A stretch of 12,194 nt of DNA from Promethearchaeota archaeon (lineage in GTDB: Archaea; Asgardarchaeota; Lokiarchaeia; Sigynarchaeales; SOKP01), in the NCBI GenBank assembly GCA_019058515.1, contig JAHPYY010000056.1, positions 1 through 12,194 of the forward strand. The letters run 5' to 3'. A program made the translations under genes and the position numbers. Positions 1 through 5,256 of this stretch are shown one piece after another. How positions within the stretch are numbered: the stretch's first letter is position 1; each line of letters opens with the position of its first letter. The notes below the pieces were generated by a model that searched no databases, was not told where the DNA came from, and saw only the letters and a program-made list of their open reading frames with translations.

Positions 1-215
1 ATTTTATCGTTTTCAATCTTTAAAAAGAATTGCATAGTATCACCACATGGGCCTTCGTATAGTTCAGAGTCGAGAAACTTATCGTTCTTTGGATTACCCC
101 AATTAGGCGGATTATGAAAAAGACTAACAATTCTCTCGTTGAAATCATTTATCTCTTTGTTAATTATCTCTTTTTGCAGCTCTTTGACAAATCTATCAAA
201 ATCTTTATTAGACAT
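1..215 (-). CDS. IscU/NifU-type Fe-S cluster assembly scaffold, N-terminal part (cut by window edge)
   Basis: Starts at an ATG at 215 and stays open to position 1, giving about 71 residues. The predicted role is a cytosolic scaffold on which a 2Fe-2S or 4Fe-4S cluster is built before delivery to target proteins. After a helical start (residues 1-33) come the family hallmarks: HNPPNWGNP at 34-42, matching the NPxNxG loop of IscU, and GPCGDTMQFFLKIE at 55-68, matching the CGD segment that carries the first of the three cluster-binding cysteines (Cys57). The other two cysteines would lie beyond the window. It follows the small protein ending at 262 by 46 bases on the same strand, so the two may be co-transcribed. 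IscU, SufU and NifU N-terminal domains cannot be told apart from this fragment. The family call is from visible motifs; Fe-S function is family knowledge. Confidence 0.85.
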   Translation of the reverse strand, partial: MSNKDFDRFVKELQKEIINKEINDFNERIVSLFHNPPNWGNPKNDKFLDSELYEGPCGDTMQFFLKIENDK

Positions 216-261
216 AACTTGTTCTCTCGCTTTTTGTGGTGTTATTGATTGTTAATAAAAG

Positions 262-543
262 TCATTCTTTTGGATTATCTTGAATATGACCTAGAACATG
301 CTCGTTTAAAGCATTGAAGATTTGATCTTTCCCCTTGTATTTCTTTACAAGACTAAGTACATTTTCCGATAACTGACGGTGCTCAGCAATACATTTACTA
401 TTCGTCAAGAAATCCTCGCCTTTACGCATCGCAGCTAAATGTTCAGTGATGTTGACTAGCTCAGTGGCTATTATTCCGTTTATATACATCATATCACTAA
501 GCATGTTTTTAATATATATAAGCAGGCTGGTTTGGTCTGACAT
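262..543 (-). CDS. small helical protein of unknown function, upstream of the Fe-S scaffold
   Basis: A 93-residue soluble-looking protein that I do not recognise. It has an ATG start at 543 and a TATA-like box about 31 bases upstream, which makes the short-leader start credible. The sequence is predicted to be mostly helical: residues 1-45 carry hydrophobic positions spaced as in an amphipathic helix pair, and the C-terminal half is lysine/glutamate rich. There is a single cysteine (in NSKCIAEH) and two or more histidines, but no recognisable metal-site motif, signal peptide or membrane segment. Its position just before an IscU/NifU-type gene on the same strand suggests joint transcription and perhaps a link to Fe-S assembly, but this rests on context only. 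Confidence 0.6.
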   Translation of the reverse strand: MSDQTSLLIYIKNMLSDMMYINGIIATELVNITEHLAAMRKGEDFLTNSKCIAEHRQLSENVLSLVKKYKGKDQIFNALNEHVLGHIQDNPKE

Positions 544-551
544 GTTATGTC

Positions 552-568
552 CTAGAAAAGCTAGAAAA
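552..568. repeat. tandem 9-base direct repeat CTAGAAAA(G)
   Basis: CTAGAAAA occurs at 552-559 and again at 561-568, immediately upstream of the start at 543 and next to its TATA-like box. It may be part of a regulatory site in the divergent intergenic region, or it may be chance in AT-rich DNA. Confidence 0.35.
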
Positions 569-569
569 T

Positions 570-578
570 GATATAAAT
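570..578 (-). promoter_or_regulatory. TATA-like box for the 93-residue gene
   Basis: Read on the minus strand this is ATTTATATC, centred near 574. A start of transcription about 26 bases downstream falls near 548, giving a leader of only a few bases before the ATG at 543, the usual arrangement for archaeal leaderless or short-leader mRNAs. Confidence 0.5.
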
Positions 579-587
579 CATATGATT
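576..587. promoter_or_regulatory. 12-base perfect palindrome, possible operator
   Basis: AATCATATGATT is its own reverse complement. It overlaps the upstream side of the TATA-like box of the leftward gene, where a transcription factor B recognition element or a repressor site would sit. A further ATGAT half-site lies at 568-572. Binding is inferred; only the symmetry is seen. Confidence 0.35.
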
Positions 588-617
588 AATTAAGGATTAA
601 AGTCTCTCCAATAAGGA

Positions 618-626
618 TATATAATA
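618..626 (+). promoter_or_regulatory. TATA-like box for the gene at 639-1145
   Basis: TATATAATA, a strong match to an archaeal TATA box. The expected transcription start, about 26 bases past its centre, is near 648, which falls just inside the coding frame beginning at 639. This conflicts with the TTG start at 639 and is noted under findings. Confidence 0.5.
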
Positions 627-638
627 GTTTTTGGTGTT

Positions 639-1145
639 TTGATTATTGATTTTAAAGATTATCGCGAAGGATTAGCTTCGCTAAGCTTAGTAGTTTTTCT
701 ATTTTCATTTACTTTTATGGTAGGATCGATTATTTTAAAGCCCTATGTTGCCTTAGGCTCGGAAGAATTGATTTTCATTGTGATTCTTTGTTGTATCAAC
801 TTCATTTTTTGTCTCTACTACCTTTTAGAATCGTTTAGACTAAAGAAAATATTTAAATTAGAGGATAGACACATAATTAAGTACGGAAAACGCTTGAGAA
901 TAATCTCCTGCGCGCATATACCACACATTGTTGCGTTAGGTCTGTTATTTTTCTTGAATTTGAACGAATTAGAATTTTTAATGACAGCAGTGATGTTTCT
1001 TTTGGAATTAGGATTGATCTCTTTAAACTTTAAAGAAATATACGATTTAGTGTTAAAGAACGAGTTGGACAGAAAGTTCGAATTAGAAAAAAATAGACAT
1101 AAATATATTGAAAAAAGAGATCAAGCAGTTGTTGATGATTTTTAA
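639..1145 (+). CDS. four-helix integral membrane protein of unknown function
   Basis: A 168-residue protein that I cannot place in a named family. It shows about four hydrophobic helices: roughly residues 14-36, 42-64, 93-107 and 111-131. A basic loop lies between helices 2 and 3 (FRLKKIFKLEDRH, YGKRLR), and a charged cytoplasmic-looking helix follows at 135-168, ending VVDDF. The only in-frame start before the first membrane helix is TTG at 639; the next is ATG at 717 (residue 27), which would remove most of helix 1. Nothing resembling a catalytic motif is visible. It converges on the Bro1-like gene with a nine-base gap, so the two share a termination zone but not a promoter. Protein-coding status is supported by the length, the membrane pattern and the upstream TATA-like box. 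Confidence 0.65.
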   Translation: MIIDFKDYREGLASLSLVVFLFSFTFMVGSIILKPYVALGSEELIFIVILCCINFIFCLYYLLESFRLKKIFKLEDRHIIKYGKRLRIISCAHIPHIVALGLLFFLNLNELEFLMTAVMFLLELGLISLNFKEIYDLVLKNELDRKFELEKNRHKYIEKRDQAVVDDF

Positions 1146-1154
1146 TCACTAGAG

Positions 1155-2384
1155 TTACTTGTTTAGTTTTTCTATTGCGCTATCAATCATATTTAGCTTA
1201 GTACTGTACTTTTCCACTAACTCCGCAAATTTGTCCGTGTCGATCTCTTTGTTCTCTTTAAGCACTTTTAACTCGTTTATCGTTCTTACGACACCTGCTT
1301 TTTTATCCAGCAACCTTTCTCGTTTGCTATACGGTATCTTTTTCTCCAGTTTTTTCTTTTGGAACGATTTAAACCGCTTGACATCAAGATCGCGCGGTAT
1401 ATACTTAGTTAAATAAACCGTCGTTTTAGGTACAAAGGGAGCAAGATTTTCGGGAATGATTATAATTGGTTCGGGATCTTGGATTTTTTTGATCCTTTCG
1501 TAATCTAGAGGTTCAATTTTCATATCCTCAAGAAATTCATTGACCACCGAAAGATTAGCTTCAATGTTTTCTGCTTCACCATCAGATAATTTTAGTTCCT
1601 CTAACATTGTCTCCCAAATTGTCTTCGCTTTAGAGTAATAGAAGTTGGCTTTTTGCTTTAATTTGCTTACCTTTTCGACATTAATTCCCGTTAAAGACGA
1701 CTCTTCTGAAGCCTTTGCTTTTAAATAGCAAGCTCTTCCCATATCAACATGAAATTGAGCGCGTATTTGCTGCTTTTTTTTTTCTTCATGCTTTTTTAGG
1801 TAAAACAACCGTTTAGATAGCGCACTAAGTCCTGAGTATAGTTTCGACGCAAAGTAAAAGTTATTTTTGCTTTCTTCTCTCAATGCGGCGATCCCTTGAG
1901 CAAATATTCTACACTCTTCGGATTCTAACTCTAGATTGTCCGACATCAACTCGATACCTTTATCCACTTGATTTATAGCTGCAGAACTAAAATACGCTGC
2001 TGCTTTATAAATCTTACTCGCCTCGTGCATTGATAAAATTGCATTTTCCCAGTCGTCTTCTTCTTCAAATTTTTCTGAAAGTTGACTGTATCCCTTTCCA
2101 AGAACCCATAAGGTTCTGCAACACTCAAAAGTTAAATCTTTAATATCGATTTCTCTACTATTAGTAGGATCCTGATACGAGGGTGTTATATCCAACTGTC
2201 TTAGAATCTTATTATGGTTTTCCGAGCCATAATTTATATTTAAAATCATTGTGTATTCTAAAATCAAATTTAGATCGTCTAAGCTGAAGCTTTCTTCTTC
2301 CTTTTTCAGGGCTTCTTCTATATGTTTTATTTTAAAATGTAGAAACCGTATTCTTTGCATGGTTTCTTCTGGAAAAAAAGACAT
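1155..2384 (-). CDS. Bro1-domain-like alpha-helical protein (candidate ESCRT-associated factor)
   Basis: A 409-residue, cysteine-poor, almost entirely helical protein without signal peptide or membrane segment. The middle resembles Bro1 domains (ALIX, Bro1, HD-PTP), which bind the ESCRT-III C-terminal helix in eukaryotes. DLTFECCRTLWVLGKGYSQL at 83-102 lines up with the Bro1 core segment FExxxVLFNxxALxSQ. It is followed, after a short acidic stretch, by ENAILSMHEASKIYKAAAYF (113-132), like the A..HF..ASGAF helix. Near 303-330 there is an IPENLAPFVP...IP segment after a long helix, where Bro1 domains have their VPxxxxL...VP strand. An extra charged C-terminal region (335-409) looks like a helical hairpin or coiled coil. 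The alignment is by eye from memory of ALIX, so a TPR-like solenoid is the main alternative. Asgard archaea are known to carry ESCRT parts, which makes the reading plausible. It starts at ATG 2384. Confidence 0.6.
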   Translation of the reverse strand: MSFFPEETMQRIRFLHFKIKHIEEALKKEEESFSLDDLNLILEYTMILNINYGSENHNKILRQLDITPSYQDPTNSREIDIKDLTFECCRTLWVLGKGYSQLSEKFEEEDDWENAILSMHEASKIYKAAAYFSSAAINQVDKGIELMSDNLELESEECRIFAQGIAALREESKNNFYFASKLYSGLSALSKRLFYLKKHEEKKKQQIRAQFHVDMGRACYLKAKASEESSLTGINVEKVSKLKQKANFYYSKAKTIWETMLEELKLSDGEAENIEANLSVVNEFLEDMKIEPLDYERIKKIQDPEPIIIIPENLAPFVPKTTVYLTKYIPRDLDVKRFKSFQKKKLEKKIPYSKRERLLDKKAGVVRTINELKVLKENKEIDTDKFAELVEKYSTKLNMIDSAIEKLNK

Positions 2385-2429
2385 ACGTTAATACTACCTA
2401 TTTATTCGTTAAATTTGTGATATGATACA

Positions 2430-2454
2430 AAAGAATAAAGAACTTTTATTCTTT
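2430..2454. promoter_or_regulatory. perfect inverted repeat, 10-base arms and 5-base spacer, in a divergent promoter region
   Basis: AAAGAATAAA at 2430-2439, spacer GAACT, then TTTATTCTTT at 2445-2454. It lies between the start of the Bro1-like gene (2384, leftward) and the ATP-grasp gene (2527, rightward). The AT-rich arms could serve as a dimeric regulator site near both promoters, or form a hairpin in the leader of either transcript. No U-tract follows on either strand and no gene ends here, so it is not a terminator. Confidence 0.5.
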
Positions 2455-2526
2455 ATTACACAAAAGAGAGAATGACTCGTTTTCATTATTGAGAACCATT
2501 CATCATCAGATCCGGACTTGTCATGT

Positions 2527-3819
2527 ATGAATAAATCTGTCTTTGTCTTTGAATATGTCTCTGGAGGAGGATTTAACAAGACTAAGATTCCTTCACCTCT
2601 ATTTTCTGAAGGTTTTGCCATGTTAAAGTCAATATGTGAAGACTTTAAGCTATCGGGGTTTCAGGTTTACTCCGTTTTCGATTATAGAATTAAATTTCTT
2701 ATCGATTATGTGAAGGTGGATTATGCGAAGGTAGTGTACAAGGATGATAATTTTATCTCAATATTTAAAGAATTAACGAGAAAATCAGATTACGCTTTTA
2801 TTATTGCTCCTGAATCTGAAAACATCCTCTATAATCTTACAAGTATAGTTAAAAATCTCCCTACAAAGCTTTTAAGTAATGAATTAGAAGCTATAAAACT
2901 AGGAACTTCAAAACTTCTAACCTATCAGTTTTTTTTAAAAAACAACTTACCCACTCCATCCACAATGAAAGTAGATTTTAATGACAACCTTTCTTTAATG
3001 AATTTTACAGCCGATTTAAGCAAACCGCTAATTTTAAAACCTTTGGATGGTGTGGGATCAGAACAAGTCTATTTTTTTAACTCAAATGAGGATTTTGAAT
3101 CTTTTTTGAAAGACCCTCCGATTTATTTCGATAAAAGTCGAGCTTATGTTATTCAAGAATTTGTCTCTGGTAGAGATATGAGTACTTTACTTCTAAGTAA
3201 TAGTCCCTTTTTGAAAAATGCGATATTAATTTTAGGCGTTAGTAATCAGAGGATTTTGCTGCAACCAATCTGTAGTAATTTAAGGTATCTAGGAGGAGAT
3301 AGTCCAGTTTTTTTCGAAAACGAAGGTTTTTATCACCTCTTGTATAAAAAATTAAACAAAATTGATTTCTCAAAGTTTCATAGCTTTTTTGGGATTGATT
3401 TCATAAGTACCAAGGAGTGTGAAATCTCTTTAATTGAATTAAATCCTCGACTTACCACTTCATATATTGGAATTAGAAATGTAATTGATTTCAATCCTGT
3501 GTCGCTGTTATTGAGTGATGCATGTGGCTTTAACAATCTCGAGAGGCTAGAACCAAAATTCCACTCTATATTTATGCCTTTAGAATTTCATTATTTCGGA
3601 GAAAGAACGGTTGATGAGGTTCACAATGAACTATTACCCGAAATAATTCGTGCTCGTCCAGAAATAGTAACACCGCTAATTTCATTGGACCAAGACAGGA
3701 ATAATCGATGTTTCTCTTGTTTTATCTCCACAAAATCGATAGATTTCTCTAATTCTCAGAGTACGATAACAGACTTAATAAAATATCTAGAAATCAGAAA
3801 ATTTATGCGTGTCACATAG
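2527..3819 (+). CDS. ATP-grasp ligase, MfnD-like family
   Basis: A 430-residue cytosolic ATP-grasp enzyme, which joins a carboxylate to an amine via an acyl-phosphate. The start is taken at ATG 2527 because VFVFEYVSGGG at residues 5-15 is the typical extreme N-terminus of this family; a TTG three codons earlier is possible. Visible ATP-grasp signatures are KPLDGVGSEQ at 171-180 (nucleotide-binding loop), IQEFVSGRDMS at 209-219 (hinge and adenine contact), GIDFI at 289-293, and IELNPRLTTSYIG at 303-315, whose Glu304 and Asn306 are the metal ligands. The FEYVSGGG start recalls tyramine-glutamate ligase (MfnD) of methanofuran synthesis and related ligases. MfnD as I recall it is near 300 residues, so the C-terminal 90-100 residues here are extra and the substrate is uncertain. 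It overlaps the convergent regulator gene by eight bases. Confidence 0.8.
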   Translation: MNKSVFVFEYVSGGGFNKTKIPSPLFSEGFAMLKSICEDFKLSGFQVYSVFDYRIKFLIDYVKVDYAKVVYKDDNFISIFKELTRKSDYAFIIAPESENILYNLTSIVKNLPTKLLSNELEAIKLGTSKLLTYQFFLKNNLPTPSTMKVDFNDNLSLMNFTADLSKPLILKPLDGVGSEQVYFFNSNEDFESFLKDPPIYFDKSRAYVIQEFVSGRDMSTLLLSNSPFLKNAILILGVSNQRILLQPICSNLRYLGGDSPVFFENEGFYHLLYKKLNKIDFSKFHSFFGIDFISTKECEISLIELNPRLTTSYIGIRNVIDFNPVSLLLSDACGFNNLERLEPKFHSIFMPLEFHYFGERTVDEVHNELLPEIIRARPEIVTPLISLDQDRNNRCFSCFISTKSIDFSNSQSTITDLIKYLEIRKFMRVT

Positions 3820-4552
3820 TAGAAAAGATGACAATCGAAAATCCTACCAGATGACTGAACAAAGCAATAATGAATCCTTGCTCTATTTTGATTTTTTTGA
3901 CAATTTTTAGAATATTGGCTAATAACCAAAGACTTAATACTTGGAAAAGAATCAAAACAGTTCTTTCAAGTAATCGAAGAAAAGGATCGCTTGCTAATCC
4001 TAATAAATTAAAGACCCAATTGATCGCTAAGTATAAAACCATTGGAAAGAAACAAAGGGGAAAACTAACTAACAAGCGATAAGAATTTTCTTTTTTATTA
4101 AGGAAGACTGAGATGTAGAGGTCTACAACTCCGTAAAAAACTATGGAATTTATTAAAAAACTGACGCTAGCTATTAAATTCAATAGTGAATAGGTGCCAA
4201 TAAACTCAGCTTCTTGGAAAAAGAAAAGTTGAAACATAAAATTACCACTTATGCCACACAAAATCATTCCTCCTCCAAGTATTATAATTGAAATAACTAA
4301 GAGAATTAGTTTGTGAATTGAATTTTTAGGGTTAAGGTAATTCATCAGAAATTTATTAATAACCCTTACTGAAGGGAATCTTAATTGATCGAGATTTGAA
4401 TCCGATGTAATATTGTTGAGTTTTTTTTGGTCATTTTGCAGCAACTCGTAAGCTCGCATTCCAATTTCAGTGAGAACATATTTCTTGCTTTTATTCTGAT
4501 CGATTAATCCGGATAACGCTTCCAAATGATGATATATCGTCCCTGTACTCAC
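3812..4552 (-). CDS. winged-helix regulator fused to a Yip1-like membrane domain (coordinates from first canonical start, GTG)
   Basis: From GTG 4552 this reads 246 residues, but the DNA-binding domain clearly begins earlier (see the next entry). Residues 1-40 are the recognition helix and wing of an ArsR-type winged helix: STGTIYHHLEALSGLID then KYVLTEIGMRAYELL. A linker (41-78) leads into about five hydrophobic helices, roughly 81-105, 121-148, 159-180, 197-216 and 225-245. The order of these helices, the FPLCFFPMVLYLAINW stretch and the LSLWLLANILKIVKKIKIEQG segment resemble the Yip1 domain, a five-helix membrane family. The protein would therefore sense something in or at the membrane and bind DNA from there, a one-component membrane-tethered regulator. 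Its likely partner is the small membrane protein just upstream on the same strand. The winged-helix call is firm; the Yip1 match is by eye. Confidence 0.75.
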   Translation of the reverse strand: MSTGTIYHHLEALSGLIDQNKSKKYVLTEIGMRAYELLQNDQKKLNNITSDSNLDQLRFPSVRVINKFLMNYLNPKNSIHKLILLVISIIILGGGMILCGISGNFMFQLFFFQEAEFIGTYSLLNLIASVSFLINSIVFYGVVDLYISVFLNKKENSYRLLVSFPLCFFPMVLYLAINWVFNLLGLASDPFLRLLERTVLILFQVLSLWLLANILKIVKKIKIEQGFIIALFSHLVGFSIVIFSTM

Positions 4553-4744
4553 ATTTAAGTGATTTTTAAGGCTTGTAAAAGAAGAATACTTATTTGTACC
4601 AATAATTCTTATAATTTCTCTACGTAGTTCATGACCTAAAGCGAAATAGAAGTCTATCTTTTCATCTTTCGTTGTGTCCTTATTTTTATCTTTCTTCTTT
4701 CTCTCTATTATTCTAACAACCCTTAGTTTAAGATTCGTTATTTT
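4553..4744 (-). other. in-frame upstream extension of the regulator encoding the first helices of its winged-helix domain, with no canonical start codon
   Basis: Reading the regulator frame upstream of GTG 4552 gives an uninterrupted frame back to a stop at 4745-4747. It encodes a basic stretch and then FALGHELRREIIRIIG and YSSFTSLKNHLNV, the textbook helices 1-2 and the start of the helix-turn-helix of an ArsR-type domain. These residues are needed for a complete fold, so translation must begin upstream of 4552. There is no ATG, GTG or TTG in this frame between 4744 and 4552. Candidates are a rare ATA start (4741-4739, 4711-4709, 4708-4706 or 4657-4655), or continuation from the upstream gene through a +1 shift or sequence error at the A6 run (minus-strand sense, 4741-4746). 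Confidence 0.7.
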
Positions 4745-5141
4745 TTATGATTAAACTGTGTACTAAACTCAAAATTAGAATTACAAACCCAATTATACAT
4801 ATATAGAAACCAAAACCCATGTTTTGCAGATAAATTTCTTCGTTTGGAATTAATTCAATAAAAAAAAGTGACAAAAATCCTATCCCAATCAACGAAATCA
4901 CCATGTATTTTATCCTATCTTGTTTATTCCTTAGGTATAATAGTAATCCAAGAACTGATAAAGCACCACTTATTAATGGAAATAGGTACAAAAACGCATT
5001 TTCTAACTCAATGTAGCTACTGATAAGAAATATATTAAATAAGGAAAGATCAGAAAACCAAGGAAAGAATTCAGATAGGATTAAGAAAATCGGTCCTAGT
5101 AATTTCGTTAATTCGCCGCTAAAATATTTTCTTAATTCCAT
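4728..5141 (-). CDS. small four-helix membrane protein, probable partner of the membrane regulator
   Basis: A 137-residue protein with four hydrophobic helices at about 14-29, 48-70, 78-98 and 107-131. The second loop is basic (RNKQDRIK) and the loop between helices 3 and 4 is acidic (IPNEE), so both termini are probably cytoplasmic. The FFPWFSDLS segment after helix 1 is common in archaeal four-helix membrane proteins of unknown function; I do not recognise a specific family. ATG 5141 is supported by a TATA-like box centred near 5165, which predicts a nearly leaderless mRNA. The reading frame of the winged-helix/Yip1-like regulator opens at 4744, inside this gene's 3' end, so the two are either translationally coupled or one gene broken by a frameshift in the A6 run. 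Confidence 0.65.
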   Translation of the reverse strand: MELRKYFSGELTKLLGPIFLILSEFFPWFSDLSLFNIFLISSYIELENAFLYLFPLISGALSVLGLLLYLRNKQDRIKYMVISLIGIGFLSLFFIELIPNEEIYLQNMGFGFYICIIGFVILILSLVHSLIIKNNES

Positions 5142-5159
5142 AAGTAGAAACTTAGGTTT

Positions 5160-5183
5160 GAAATATAAATATTCAAATATTTC
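5160..5183. promoter_or_regulatory. inverted repeat covering the TATA-like box of the leftward membrane/regulator operon
   Basis: GAAATAT at 5160-5166 and ATATTTC at 5177-5183 are reverse complements separated by ten bases. On the minus strand the inner TTTATATT (5169-5162) is a TATA-like box about 26 bases before ATG 5141. This is a natural place for autoregulation by the winged-helix protein, though AT-rich symmetry also arises by chance. Confidence 0.4.
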
Positions 5184-5216
5184 CTTAATTCATTATAAAT
5201 AACTACAAATTTTTAT

Positions 5217-5226
5217 TTTTATATAT
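5217..5226 (+). promoter_or_regulatory. TATA-like box for the acyltransferase gene
   Basis: TTTTATATAT, centred near 5221, predicts a transcription start near 5248. This favours the ATG at 5257 (leader about nine bases) over the in-frame GTG at 5236, which would lie upstream of the mRNA 5' end. Confidence 0.5.
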
Positions 5227-5256
5227 GCAAATTTAGTGTTTCAATTTTTAATAAAA

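Noticed and set aside
1159..1416. Plus-strand open frame with hydrophobic, serine-rich translation
   Set aside because: It lies entirely antisense to the C-terminal part of the Bro1-like gene; its Ser/Phe/Leu richness is what an antisense reading of Lys/Glu-rich codons gives.
2430..2454. Reading the inverted repeat as a transcription terminator
   Set aside because: No gene ends nearby; both flanking genes start away from it, and there is no U-tract after the stem.
2409..2621. Minus-strand open frame of 70 codons
   Set aside because: It runs antisense over the conserved N-terminus (FEYVSGGG) of the ATP-grasp gene and through the divergent promoter region; no family features.
3811..3822. TAG stop of the ATP-grasp gene as a possible pyrrolysine codon
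   Set aside because: It is followed almost at once by further in-frame noise rather than conserved protein sequence, the TAG overlaps the next gene's stop region, and no pyrrolysine genes are in view.
3870..4082. Plus-strand open frame of 70 codons
   Set aside because: Antisense to the membrane helices of the regulator, with no independent support.
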